Shown in pieces: positions 8,377 to 16,312 of a DNA stretch of 42,225 bases (position 1 is the first letter of the stretch; each line of letters opens with the position of its first letter). The notes under the pieces were generated by a model. It saw only the letters and a list, made by a program, of their open reading frames with translations. It ran no database searches and was not told the origin of the DNA. The translations under genes were made by a program, and so were the position numbers. Where the stretch lies: IMG/VR virus record IMGVR_UViG_3300011116_000294, positions 1 through 42,225 of that record. One strand, 5' to 3'. This stretch comes from a virus.

Positions 8377-9899
8377 GCTAATTTACCTGTCTTAAAGTAT
8401 ACGTCCATCTGTTGAATAGATAGGGAATCAGTAGATATGTTGGCTTCAATACCAATCTGAAAGACTCTACCTGTTCCACTTAGATTTACTTTGGTGTTGT
8501 TAACGAATGCACCGCTGTTGTACTCTGCGATGTTGTATTCGCTGATGTTGTACTCTGATCTTGTTGTACCGCCTACGTTGTTGATCTGTGATATTGAATA
8601 CAATGAACTGTAGTCAACCGCACAGTACAAAAATACGTTAGTGTTTAGACCACCGATAAGAAACAAAGACATCTTCTTTAGCATCTTCAGCACTGATGGT
8701 GCTGTAGCATCTAAGTGTGCTGTGTAGTATGCAAACCTGAATGAATCACCGTTGTCTGATGCAAGAGCACCATAGTTACCGATGTATCCTAACCTACCTA
8801 AGTACAACTTACGATCTTTAGTGGTAGCTAATGACTTAGGTGCTATTGTCCACTTTGTTACTCTACAAGAGTTATCCTGTAGCCTACTCTTTAAGTCAAA
8901 ACAGTATGAAATACCTGCTGTAGGGAATGACAACAGATAGAAACCATCTTTTTCATAGTAGGCAGATCTAATGTTATCTACACTGTTGTTCGTGGTGAAG
9001 TCTGCTAACAGATCATCACGGATGTTCCTAGAGACATCGAACAAAGGAGGAGATTTCTCTTGGATAATCCTTCCTAGACTACGAACACCTGTATCAGATA
9101 GGAAGAAGATATCAGATCCTACATCCTGTACAGAATCTCTAGCAACACAGCCTACACCATCAATGACTTCTACCAATGACAAGTTAGTTGATGGATCTGT
9201 GGTAGCACCTGAGTAGATAACAATACTTTTCTTACAAAATATGATTAGATAGCCATTAAAGGCTGCTAATGCTACGATTGAATCAGTTCCGTTAGTGAAT
9301 GCCTTTTCTATGCTGATGGAACCAGCGTTACCACCAGTCCATTTATGACCTGTTAACGCATCAGACCACCATACAGTAGTTTTATCAGTGGTGGTGTCAG
9401 CAACCCATATACGACCATAAGCACCTAGAACTTCATTAGCAAGTTGTACAGTACCTGAATAACCAGCATGAGCGGACATCAGTGTCCATGTGTTACCTGC
9501 ATGGTCATACATGATAGGATCATGAGCACGTTGGAAGAAGTATGTATGATTGTTAAAGCTAACTGCTTTCCAGTTCTGTGCTGTCCACGTAGAACCAGTA
9601 TACTTAAGAGTTAGTGTTGTTGTACCTGTGTAGATCTTGTTGTCACCGATAGATGCAAGTTCTGTTGTACCGTCTTTCTTGACAATCTCATACAACATGG
9701 TAGGCTCTGTACCTACATAACCTACAGAAGTGTTTAAGTTGTCCCATCCTTTACGGGATGCTATACGACCATACTGATCAATGACAGCATTGTCAGCTCT
9801 AAGAGAAAACTCTTTAGGAAGACCTAACGATGAATCCTGTGTGTTAAGTCCAAAGAAGCCTGGAGCAAGAAGACTAACTGATTTTAACTCAGCAGCCAT
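8373..9899 (-). CDS. Tail tube/nozzle-like virion protein
   Basis: A 508-residue, beta-rich protein (many Gly, Thr, Ser and aromatic residues, for example KAVSFNNHTYFFQR and FNGYLIIFCKKSIVIYSG), consistent with a propeller-like tail tubular B or nozzle protein. An SEYNISEYNIAEYN repeat lies near the C terminus. It directly follows the adaptor-like gene, the gp11-gp12 order of T7-like phages. I place the start at 9899, where ATG overlaps the upstream stop (TAATG), rather than at the in-frame ATG at 9914. The family assignment rests on length, composition and order. Confidence 0.75.
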   Translation of the reverse strand: MAAELKSVSLLAPGFFGLNTQDSSLGLPKEFSLRADNAVIDQYGRIASRKGWDNLNTSVGYVGTEPTMLYEIVKKDGTTELASIGDNKIYTGTTTLTLKYTGSTWTAQNWKAVSFNNHTYFFQRAHDPIMYDHAGNTWTLMSAHAGYSGTVQLANEVLGAYGRIWVADTTTDKTTVWWSDALTGHKWTGGNAGSISIEKAFTNGTDSIVALAAFNGYLIIFCKKSIVIYSGATTDPSTNLSLVEVIDGVGCVARDSVQDVGSDIFFLSDTGVRSLGRIIQEKSPPLFDVSRNIRDDLLADFTTNNSVDNIRSAYYEKDGFYLLSFPTAGISYCFDLKSRLQDNSCRVTKWTIAPKSLATTKDRKLYLGRLGYIGNYGALASDNGDSFRFAYYTAHLDATAPSVLKMLKKMSLFLIGGLNTNVFLYCAVDYSSLYSISQINNVGGTTRSEYNISEYNIAEYNSGAFVNNTKVNLSGTGRVFQIGIEANISTDSLSIQQMDVYFKTGKLA

Positions 9900-10549
9900 T
9901 ATGACCACTCCCATGTTGTTTCATCAGCATAGCGTTCTGATTCAATAGCTACGTATGATGCAACTGCTTTACGGTACAGATCTGCTTGTTGCTCAGATAA
10001 CCTACCACCATCTTCACCACGTTCATTGATAGCACGAAGATAAGCACCTTGGATAACTAACTCTGATGGTACATAGATAACATCTGAAGATACTGACAGA
10101 TCAGCCTGTGGAACAACACAGTCTACCTTCACAGTAATCGAAGATCCTGGTATAGGCCATAGATCAATAGTGATCTCACCAGAAGTGTTAGAATTACCTA
10201 CAGAGAAGTACTGTGGTGTACCGGACACTGTACCTTGTAAGTTAGTCCACTCGTGCATCTGATTCTGTGTTGCCTGAGTTAAGTCTCTCTTTACTGATGG
10301 TATGTACACCACTAACAACTTACTACGTGGATTAGAACCTGTGATAGCATAGTTCTGTGTACCATTAACAGCATTGATGGTCTTCGTTGTACGAAGAATA
10401 GACCAACTCCAGGTATCTTCTACTTCACGTTTAGCTTCGTTAACAAAGTCAGCAACTAGCTTAACGTATGGTGTATCAGATACAGTTGAGGCTTCAGTTT
10501 CCCGAAGCCTTCGTAGTACACCGTTAACACAATCTAAGTACGTAGCCAT
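9899..10549 (-). CDS. Head-to-tail adaptor (tail tubular protein A-like)
   Basis: A 216-residue protein, helical at the N terminus (MATYLDCVNGVLRRLRE, VKLVADFVNEAKREVEDTW) and C terminus (SEQQADLYRKAVASYVAIES), with a beta-rich middle. This helix-beta-helix layout and the N-terminal pattern match the gp11-like connector proteins that join portal to tail in podoviruses. It precedes the nozzle-like gene. An HNH endonuclease gene has been inserted immediately upstream. Confidence 0.75.
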   Translation of the reverse strand: MATYLDCVNGVLRRLRETEASTVSDTPYVKLVADFVNEAKREVEDTWSWSILRTTKTINAVNGTQNYAITGSNPRSKLLVVYIPSVKRDLTQATQNQMHEWTNLQGTVSGTPQYFSVGNSNTSGEITIDLWPIPGSSITVKVDCVVPQADLSVSSDVIYVPSELVIQGAYLRAINERGEDGGRLSEQQADLYRKAVASYVAIESERYADETTWEWS

Positions 10550-10552
10550 ATG

Positions 10553-11059
10553 TCACCATTTTACTTTATCAGCAACAGAGGAGCAAAGATTTAAAAACTC
10601 ATCAATAGTTAATAAACCTCTCATCATATTGATTTTTTTATGTACTAACTGTACGTTTTCTACTGTATAACCAATGTTGTTATCTATCCTATCTATTGAT
10701 GCTGTGTGTTCCCAACCAACTTTACTCCAGCCTATAGATAAACCAGATAAAACACATAACCCATCTTGTTCTTCATAAAGTTCATTTATAAATTGAGGGG
10801 TTAGCTCCCATAAATAACCACGAGTCAAAGCGCTTTTATAAAAAGACTCATACCATGCTAATCTAACTGCACCTACCATACCTGAAGGATGGTTGTTAAT
10901 ATTACTACACCTTTTACAAGGTTGTTTAATGTTATGAGACCCTATGCAATAGTTTCTTCTTAGATGGTTTACTTCAGCATTACATGAAGGACAATAACGT
11001 ACCCATCTTCCTTCTTCGTTTTTAAAAACACCATCAGGTACTTCTAAAGGAAAAGGCAT
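10553..11059 (-). CDS. HNH homing endonuclease (free-standing)
   Basis: A 168-residue protein with an N-terminal cysteine cluster (YCPSC, NYC, CKRC) that could bind zinc. The C-terminal HNH core reads CVLSG, then SIDRIDNNIGYTVENVQLVHK. Such genes encode site-specific nucleases that copy themselves into cognate alleles. Its ATG overlaps the stop of the upstream gene (TAATG at 11059), and it ends three bases before the adaptor gene. Its last residues, ADKVKW (10556-10573), echo the ADREKW near the end of the upstream gene (11068-11085). The original 3' end of that gene may therefore now form the tail of the nuclease. Function confident; insertion history inferred. Confidence 0.88.
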   Translation of the reverse strand: MPFPLEVPDGVFKNEEGRWVRYCPSCNAEVNHLRRNYCIGSHNIKQPCKRCSNINNHPSGMVGAVRLAWYESFYKSALTRGYLWELTPQFINELYEEQDGLCVLSGLSIGWSKVGWEHTASIDRIDNNIGYTVENVQLVHKKINMMRGLLTIDEFLNLCSSVADKVKW

Positions 11060-11325
11060 TATTTACTCCACTTCTCACGATCGGCCCAGTAAGCCGCAGA
11101 CATTTTACCTTTAGCAATGTTCTTTGCATGTCTAGCTTTGAAGGATTTATTCCTTGCAGAACCTTCAGGGGAACCAGAAACACCTTGTTGACCAAATCTA
11201 ATGGTCTTAACTTGATCACCGTCCTTTGCTACAACAATGTGTGATTTGGTAGGATGTCCAGGTGTTTTTTTAGGGCGATTATATCCGGACACTCCTGCTC
11301 TTTCTAACCTAGAATCTTTCTTCAT
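11059..11325 (-). CDS. Small basic protein (DUF6321-like)
   Basis: An 88-residue protein rich in Lys, Arg and Gly with conserved-looking segments KKTPGHPTKSH, IRFGQQGVSG and KSFKARHAKNIAKGKMSA. These match a family I recall as DUF6321, common in virion regions of aquatic podoviruses; function unknown. High charge and small size suggest a nucleic-acid-associated or minor virion role. It is the last of four small basic genes chained by ATGA overlaps, and its 3' end abuts an HNH insertion. Confidence 0.75.
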   Translation of the reverse strand: MKKDSRLERAGVSGYNRPKKTPGHPTKSHIVVAKDGDQVKTIRFGQQGVSGSPEGSARNKSFKARHAKNIAKGKMSAAYWADREKWSK

Positions 11326-11468
11326 TTCTTCTTAGCAGTTTTTGCTGCCTCCTTGAAGTCTTTGGTTGTTGGAGCACCTTTAGTGCCTGGCTTTCTCATC
11401 TTCTCACCAGAGCCTTCAGCGATACGCTTACGCTTGGCTTGTATGTTCGCATACAGTCCTGGTTTCAT
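11322..11468 (-). CDS. Tiny lysine-rich protein
   Basis: A 48-residue ORF starting MKPGLYANIQAKRKRIAEG and ending KTAKKK. Its stop overlaps the next start and its start overlaps the previous stop (both ATGA), which strongly supports translation. About a quarter of residues are Lys or Arg. The family is not securely recognised; it may be a DNA-binding or head-associated peptide. Confidence 0.7.
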   Translation of the reverse strand: MKPGLYANIQAKRKRIAEGSGEKMRKPGTKGAPTTKDFKEAAKTAKKK

Positions 11469-11623
11469 TTCTTCTTCTTAGGCTTAGACATACCAGCCTC
11501 TGACAAAGCAATAGCAACTGCTTGTTTACGAGACTTAACAACAGGACCACCTTTACCACTATGAAGAGTACCTTCTTTGTACTCTCTCATGACTTTACGT
11601 ACTTTAGCTGGTTTCTGTTTCAT
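11465..11623 (-). CDS. Tiny basic protein (DUF6496-like)
   Basis: A 52-residue ORF beginning MKQKPAKVRKVMREYKEG, followed by TLHSGKGGPVVKSRKQAVAI and a C-terminal KPKKKK. The KVxKVMREYKxGxLHSG and VKSRKQAVAIALSEAG pattern matches a phage family I recall as DUF6496, of unknown function. ATGA overlaps at both ends place it in a coupled chain. Confidence 0.75.
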   Translation of the reverse strand: MKQKPAKVRKVMREYKEGTLHSGKGGPVVKSRKQAVAIALSEAGMSKPKKKK

Positions 11624-11766
11624 GATGGATAACCCATCTTCTTCTCTTTAGCTTTCATAGCCTTTGATTCTTTTTTCTCGTGCATCTTCTTAGCTTTCTT
11701 TGATGCGTATTCTTCTGCTTCTTTCTTACCTTTAGCGGTATAAGGAAACTTTTTATTGTTCACCAT
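11620..11766 (-). CDS. Tiny lysine-rich protein
   Basis: A 48-residue ORF (MVNNKKFPYTAKGKKEAEEY at its start, MKAKEKKMGYPS at its end) with alternating Lys and Glu, predicted helical. It overlaps the putative holin-like gene by 14 bases upstream and the next small gene by ATGA downstream. Similar lysine-rich peptides of unknown role occur in virion regions of other podoviruses. Confidence 0.7.
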   Translation of the reverse strand: MVNNKKFPYTAKGKKEAEEYASKKAKKMHEKKESKAMKAKEKKMGYPS

Positions 11767-11956
11767 CGGCATTTGTCTTTCCTTTCTTTTTAAACATACA
11801 CTGTACGGTATCTGTTTCCCATATACGAATAGCAGTCCATACGATCGTTAGGACAGCAGCTATAGCAGGTAACAACTCAGCTAACGTACCTACTACAGTG
11901 ATTATCGATATAGCATCACCAACCTGCTTTATTGACTCATCAGTGTGAAGAGCCAT
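11753..11956 (-). CDS. Small membrane protein, possible second holin
   Basis: A 67-residue protein with a polar N terminus, a hydrophobic region at about residues 16-46 (long enough for one or two spans; it includes AELLPAIAAVLTIVWTAI) and a basic Lys-rich C terminus (MFKKKGKTN). This resembles small class II holins, but it lies far from the lysozyme, so the role is uncertain. The ATG begins one base after the preceding stop (TAACATG). Confidence 0.6.
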   Translation of the reverse strand: MALHTDESIKQVGDAISIITVVGTLAELLPAIAAVLTIVWTAIRIWETDTVQCMFKKKGKTNADGEQ

Positions 11957-11957
11957 G

Positions 11958-12209
11958 TTACACCAACGCTTGTATCTGCTGTTGTAGTGCTGCTAATTGA
12001 GCTAACAAGTCTTCTTTGGTTGGTGTAGGTCTTTGTATTTGTTCTGTTGATACTATAGTTGACTCTGGTGCTGAAAACACACCTTCGTTGTAAGACCATC
12101 CTATACCACCAACAGGACAGTATACCCATCCTTGTTGTACTGCGTACTCATGTTCAGCAATAACTATGTTTACAACAACATTGTTTTCAATGATCGCAAA
12201 AGTATTCAT
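11958..12209 (-). CDS. Fibre-associated protein, possible chaperone
   Basis: An 83-residue protein starting MNTFAIIENNVVVNIVIAE, with a GGIGWSYNEGVF segment and a C-terminal coiled coil (KEDLLAQLAALQQQIQAL). The beta N terminus followed by a short coiled coil is typical of small proteins encoded next to phage tail fibres, some of which act in fibre assembly. I choose ATG 12209, which follows the stop of the fibre gene by one base; a TTG at 12221 is possible but less likely. Confidence 0.6.
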   Translation of the reverse strand: MNTFAIIENNVVVNIVIAEHEYAVQQGWVYCPVGGIGWSYNEGVFSAPESTIVSTEQIQRPTPTKEDLLAQLAALQQQIQALV

Positions 12210-12210
12210 G

Positions 12211-13068
12211 TTAGTACTCAATCACTAAAATACCTTGTTTACCGGAACCACCACTAACAGATGCAGCAGTGTACGAAGTCCTTGCTGCTCCGCTGCCACC
12301 GGAACCATATGCTTTACCAGCAGTACCAGCGCCATTTGGTCCTCCTTTTGCTCCCCCACCCCAATAAGAGGATCCTCCGTAACCGCCATCCGGCTCACCG
12401 GTATAACCACCAACATCTGAAAAACCTCTTATTGTACCACCATCTCCACCATCAATGTTAATATTTCCGTTTGAGGCTGATCCACCGGACCCACCTTCTA
12501 TAGTACCATAAACCCAAGCAGGAGCACCAGCACCACCGTTAGCTGTGTAAGTTGTAGCTCCTATAGTTATTGATGTATTTCCACCAGAGGATCCTGTACC
12601 AGCTATCCCTGTACCTCCAGCACCTATTGTGTATGAGTAAGTAGAACCCGCAGTAACTGATACAATCGCAATGCAAGTACCACCAGCACCGCCACCAGCA
12701 CATCTGAAGTCTCCTGCGTTTAAACCGCCACCAGAGCCACCACCACCTGTTAAAGTTATCTTTACTTTAGTAACGCCAGTAGGTACTGTCCAAGAACCAG
12801 ATGAAGTAGCTACAACAATGTTAGTAAACCCGTTGTATTGAGCTAATGGTGAGGTAGAACTATTAGTAATGTTCACACCATCAATCGTACCACCAGTGAT
12901 GTTTACATTGTTGGCATTCTGTGATGCAATCGTACCTGTCAATGTCTGCACAGCAGTACCATCACCAACAAACAGTTTCTTGTCAGTGGTGTTAACAGCA
13001 AGTTGTCTGTTTTCTAACGATGCAGGTACTGCACCAGCAGTTGAAGATCCTTTGATCTTTATAGCCAT
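12211..13068 (-). CDS. Glycine-rich tail fibre / adhesin
   Basis: A 285-residue protein. Residues 1-45 (AGAVPASLENRQLAVNTTDK, VGDGTAVQTLTG) form a fibre-type N-terminal module likely to attach to the virion. After a linker comes a domain beginning GSWTVPTGVTKVKITLTGGG and continuing as glycine-rich sequence to the end. The same domain plan occurs twice in the 574-residue protein at 17570-19294. Glycine-rich sandwich domains form the receptor-binding tips of some phage adhesins, so host recognition is likely by analogy. Confidence 0.75.
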   Translation of the reverse strand: MAIKIKGSSTAGAVPASLENRQLAVNTTDKKLFVGDGTAVQTLTGTIASQNANNVNITGGTIDGVNITNSSTSPLAQYNGFTNIVVATSSGSWTVPTGVTKVKITLTGGGGSGGGLNAGDFRCAGGGAGGTCIAIVSVTAGSTYSYTIGAGGTGIAGTGSSGGNTSITIGATTYTANGGAGAPAWVYGTIEGGSGGSASNGNINIDGGDGGTIRGFSDVGGYTGEPDGGYGGSSYWGGGAKGGPNGAGTAGKAYGSGGSGAARTSYTAASVSGGSGKQGILVIEY

Positions 13069-13069
13069 G

Positions 13070-13234
13070 TCACGCCTCTTTAGAGTTCTTCGTAACCTTT
13101 GGTTTATTATCTTGTTTTGTTTCTTTCTCTTCTGTTACTTCTTCATAATCAGGATGTCTACGCATCTCTTTAATATCAAAATCATAGTGTACTTCTAGTA
13201 AGTTATTTGACCATATACATCTAAATGTTGCCAT
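13070..13234 (-). CDS. Small acidic/charged head-region protein
   Basis: A 54-residue ORF beginning MATFRCIWSNNLLEVHYDFD, with a MRRHPDYEEV motif and a Lys/Glu-rich C terminus. Short proteins with an HPxYEEV motif commonly follow the major capsid gene in podoviruses; function unknown. AGAGG lies about six bases before the ATG. It follows the capsid terminator, so its output should be lower than that of the capsid gene. Confidence 0.65.
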   Translation of the reverse strand: MATFRCIWSNNLLEVHYDFDIKEMRRHPDYEEVTEEKETKQDNKPKVTKNSKEA

Positions 13235-13253
13235 AGTAACCTCTTTGTTAAAA

Positions 13254-13271
13254 GAGCCTCCGAAGAGGCTC
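13254..13271 (-). terminator. Terminator after major capsid gene
   Basis: A perfect 7-bp stem GAGCCTC/GAGGCTC closed by a TTCG tetraloop as read on the minus strand, followed by TTTT. It starts 14 bases after the capsid stop codon. Its placement suggests attenuation that lets the capsid be made in excess over downstream tail genes. Confidence 0.85.
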
Positions 13272-13284
13272 CTTCTTAGTTATA

Positions 13285-14979
13285 TCAACCAGGGATGATC
13301 AAAGCAACAGCGGCATCGTTACGCAGCTCTGCTGTACCGTACAGGGTATCAGCAGTATACAGCGTTGCTAGATACTCTTGCTTGTACTGAGCTTGTGAAC
13401 GAACAGCCATCTGCTCTGCAAGCACCATAGCATCTTTATGGAACATCAAACATGCACGAGGAGCAGTACCAGAAGTGCTGTAAGCAGTGTCAGCGTTGCT
13501 GGTGACGAACACCTTAACACCGTACACATCACCGATCTGACCGTTACGGATGGTGTTGTTAGTGCCTTGCTCACCAACAAAGGCTTGTTCAGTGAAACGA
13601 GCAAGACCCATCAGCGTGTTACGAGCAACAGGAGGAATCACCAAGCAACGACCATCTTGAGGTACGTTAGCATCATCAAGACGCTGGATGGTACGACGAA
13701 TAGCTGCATCAGTGATTGCAGTTGCGTTACCAGCACCAGCACCACCAACGAAGGCTGTAGTACCGTCACCACCGATGTAGGCAGTGGTTGTACCAGAAAC
13801 ACTGTAGTCACCAGTAGCACCAGCAGCGTGAGAACCGTTGAACAGACGACCAATCTGGATCAGATCCGTATCAACCTGTGCTGCAAGAGCATAACCAGCA
13901 TCTTCAGTGTAGAAACGACGAAGCGAAGCCAGTGCTTGAACTTCAACGATGTCTTCGATAAGACGTGAGTACTCATAGTGCTTGTTGATGGTAACTTGCA
14001 CTTCAGATTCAACGTTAGCCTGAATCGTTACAGCAGTGTTAGCTGCTTTAGCGAAGGCTGCACCACGGGTGGGGCTAGGAATGTGAAGCGTATCACCTTT
14101 CTTACCACGCATAGACATTTTATTAACAAGATTAGCCATAACAAGCGCTTTCTTGTACGATGCAATCATTATGTTACGAACATACCGTTTCCGCATGTTC
14201 TCTTTAGGTTTCCCTAAAGTTCAGACTATATCATCACTGTATTACTACAGGCTAGGCGCTTCGGAACTACTTAGTTCCTACTCCTTGCGGATAGTCGTTG
14301 AACCTTTATTTCTGCAAGCCCCTGTGATTTAAAGCAGATACAAGTTTAGGTATCTCTAATTCTCTAGTTGAGTATTCAGACCTATGCCACTTATTGTCTC
14401 TGGATTGGACCCATTCCCACACTAAGTTAGCTTGTTCTTTTTTCTCAACTAAACAATCTTTAATTACAGGTAATAGCTTATTTAGTCGTTTGAAACCCTC
14501 TATACTAATATTCCAGTATTCTTTTTGAGTTTCTTTACGAGGTTTGTAATGTGTTATGTGGTAACTTACTTCTAATCTGTCTAAAACACTACAGAATGCT
14601 TTAATGATTGGTTGACTTGTGTTAGCTACTCTAAGCCCTGGTTTATATTCGTTTTTACGATCACCACCACGACTCCACAATCCTATACAACCTTCACCAT
14701 CAATGATACCACAAAACCATCCAAACTCAAACGCAGAAATACTTGGCTGCTGATTGTCCATTGTTCATTCTCCAGATTGTCGCCTAATAAGCACTGTGAG
14801 ACTTTAGAAGTTTCCAGCAATTCACCTAGTTTTACGAGATCTATTGCGTCAAATCTCGTCCGACCAAATCTCCTATTTAACGGTCGGTATTATCCCCGAG
14901 ATATTTAAGGGATAAATTTATCTGCGTTGGTCTTGTTGACAATGGTGGAACTACCACCAGGATATGCGGCTGAAGCCAT
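13285..14979 (-). CDS. Major capsid protein, split by a group I intron
   Basis: Exon 1 (14979-14908) encodes 24 residues starting MASAAYPGGSSTIVNKTNAD and ending KFIP; AAAGGA lies about eight bases upstream. Exon 2 runs from near 14170 to 13285 and encodes about 290 residues, including IASYKKALVMANLVNKMS, KKGDTLHIPSPTRG and KHYEYSRLIEDIVEVQAL, typical of a phage capsid of HK97-type fold found in podoviruses. Unspliced, exon 1 meets a stop (CCT TAA) at once. The ATG at 14196 that opens the longest continuous frame lies in the intron and is not the true start. The mature protein forms the head shell. The exact 3' splice site is unresolved. Confidence 0.88.
14167..14907 (-). mobile_element. Group I intron in major capsid gene
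   Basis: Reading the minus strand, the 5' exon end TTATCCCT pairs with GGGGATAA just inside the intron, giving a P1 helix with the classical U-G pair at the splice site (after 14908). Near the 3' end the core pairing GACTAT/ATAGTC (14291-14296 with 14224-14229) sits in TTCAACGACTATCC and GATATAGTCTGAAC contexts, typical of T4-type P7. Two hairpins with GAAA loops follow (14202-14219 and 14178-14200), as for P9 elements. The 3' splice site must be in frame after a G and lies between about 14166 and 14199; I could not fix it. The intron encodes a LAGLIDADG endonuclease. Confidence 0.88.
14306..14761 (-). CDS. LAGLIDADG homing endonuclease, intron-encoded
   Basis: A 151-residue protein with one LAGLIDADG-type motif, FGWFCGIIDGEG (about residues 12-23), where the acidic residue D21 should bind metal. 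A single motif implies action as a homodimer. The remainder (VANTSQPIIKAFCSVLDRL, YWNISIEGFKRLNKLLPV) fits the alpha-beta fold of the family. It would cleave intronless capsid alleles and spread the intron. The gene lies wholly within the intron. Confidence 0.92.
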   Translation of the reverse strand: MDNQQPSISAFEFGWFCGIIDGEGCIGLWSRGGDRKNEYKPGLRVANTSQPIIKAFCSVLDRLEVSYHITHYKPRKETQKEYWNISIEGFKRLNKLLPVIKDCLVEKKEQANLVWEWVQSRDNKWHRSEYSTRELEIPKLVSALNHRGLQK

Positions 14980-15003
14980 TTTTAATTTCCTTTAAAGTTT
15001 AGG

Positions 15004-15783
15004 TTATCGAACCCTACCTTCGCTATAAGCATCCATGATGTCTGGTTGTAGTGCCATATAGCGTTCAGGGTCAGTCATTTGAAGCCGAATAAGATCAGTT
15101 CGACGATAAATTTTCTTGCTCGTTTCTCCAGTACCACCATCAATTGCTACTGTAGCTGCCTTGAGTTGTTTGTTATTCTGTTCGGACAATGTCTGAGCAG
15201 CTTGTTGAACGAACTCTTGTTTGATTCTTTTGACTGCTTTGAAGTTACTTAGTAACTCATTAGCTGCGTCAAAGTCAAAACTGTTGTTAGCTTCTATGAA
15301 CAATCGTTGACGTATCGGAGACTCTTTAACCCATTCAGTAAACTCAGGATCTGACGATACCTGTGTATAATCTGGATGAGTCTGAGCTAGCCTGTTTGCT
15401 GTTTGTAACCTAGCCATCTGTAGCGCAGCCTGTTGAGCTTGTACCACTGATGGATGGTTTTCTACTGCTTTGTTAACTGCCTTAACAGGATCGGCAAAAA
15501 AGTCAGTATCATCTTCGACAGCTTTAGCAGGTTCTACCTGCGGTGTGATTTGCCTCTTAATAAGTTCATCTGCTAACTTACGAACTTCACCAACTTCTTG
15601 TGCTTGACGACCAATTAACTTTTCAGCCTCTTGGTACATCTTTACAATGTCTTCGTACGATTTACCCTTTAACTTCTCAGGGATCGCTACTTCCTGTGTT
15701 GGTGCTGCTTCAGCCTTAGCCTCTTCAGCTTGAAATTCATCGCTTACGATGTCCTCATCTTGAGATTCAACGAAATTCGCCAT
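15004..15783 (-). CDS. Scaffolding protein
   Basis: A 259-residue, highly charged helical protein: acidic N terminus (ESQDEDIVSDEFQAEEAK), a central EKLKGKSYEDIVKMYQEAEK segment and a Gln/Ala-rich middle. It lies immediately upstream of the capsid gene, the standard position of podoviral scaffold. It should guide procapsid assembly and then leave the head. I choose ATG 15783, which has AGGAG six bases upstream, over the in-frame start at 15810. Confidence 0.85.
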   Translation of the reverse strand: MANFVESQDEDIVSDEFQAEEAKAEAAPTQEVAIPEKLKGKSYEDIVKMYQEAEKLIGRQAQEVGEVRKLADELIKRQITPQVEPAKAVEDDTDFFADPVKAVNKAVENHPSVVQAQQAALQMARLQTANRLAQTHPDYTQVSSDPEFTEWVKESPIRQRLFIEANNSFDFDAANELLSNFKAVKRIKQEFVQQAAQTLSEQNNKQLKAATVAIDGGTGETSKKIYRRTDLIRLQMTDPERYMALQPDIMDAYSEGRVR

Positions 15784-15836
15784 CTGTTCTCCTAGTCGGG
15801 TATAACCCAATTGTTAGGAATTAAAAAAAGCCTAAG

Positions 15837-16076
15837 TTATCCCTCGTAGTAGGACTTAGACTGTGCCACCTTTGCTACTTGTTCATGCACCGTTGCCCAA
15901 CGATCATAAGCAGTTGGGAAAGCACCTGTGATGCCTTCTAGCTTACTTCTTGGCGATGCTAGTTGTCTTTGTGCTAACAGATCACAGTGCGGACACTGTA
16001 TCTCTTTGATGTAGTGATCTGTGTATCTCTCAGTGACGTGTCCGTTGTCACAGATAAAGTCATTCAGTATCCTCAT
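15837..16076 (-). CDS. Small zinc-ribbon-like protein
   Basis: A 79-residue protein with an N-terminal zinc-binding pattern: C9 and H13 in FICDNGHV, then C28-x2-C31 in IQCPHCD. The spacing resembles short regulatory zinc ribbons. Genes of this kind often precede the scaffold gene in aquatic podoviruses; the role is unknown. It overlaps the preceding gene by 17 bases. Confidence 0.65.
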   Translation of the reverse strand: MRILNDFICDNGHVTERYTDHYIKEIQCPHCDLLAQRQLASPRSKLEGITGAFPTAYDRWATVHEQVAKVAQSKSYYEG

Positions 16077-16305
16077 TGACCAATTCCTCGTAGGCTTTTT
16101 CCCATACTTCTTTCATGGTGAGTAGCCAATCTAGTGCTTTTAGTTGACCTTTACGCTGATGTAACTCTTCGATGGTTTCTACGGTGGTGATGTCAGCAAC
16201 AGCATCTCTGTACTCTTGAGCATCTTCCAGTAGTGTTTTCCATCCTGGATGAGCAAGTAAATCAAAGCGCTCTTCGTAGTACTGTATTAACTTAGTAGTA
16301 TCCAT
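16060..16305 (-). CDS. Conserved phage protein of unknown function
   Basis: An 81-residue, acidic, helical protein (YYEERFDLLAHPGWKTLLED, ETIEELHQRKGQLKALDWLL). The LLAHPGWKxL and KGQLKALDWLL segments look like a recurrent family near podoviral scaffold genes; function unknown. It is the first gene after a strong promoter whose predicted start point lies at the ATG, so its message may be leaderless. I see no Shine-Dalgarno sequence. Confidence 0.65.
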   Translation of the reverse strand: MDTTKLIQYYEERFDLLAHPGWKTLLEDAQEYRDAVADITTVETIEELHQRKGQLKALDWLLTMKEVWEKAYEELVNEDTE

Positions 16306-16312
16306 TGTTGTT

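Noticed and set aside
13285-14196. Major capsid protein starting at the ATG at 14196
   Set aside because: This ATG lies within the 3' part of the group I intron. The true N terminus is encoded by exon 1 at 14979-14908, which has a ribosome binding site and the usual capsid beginning.
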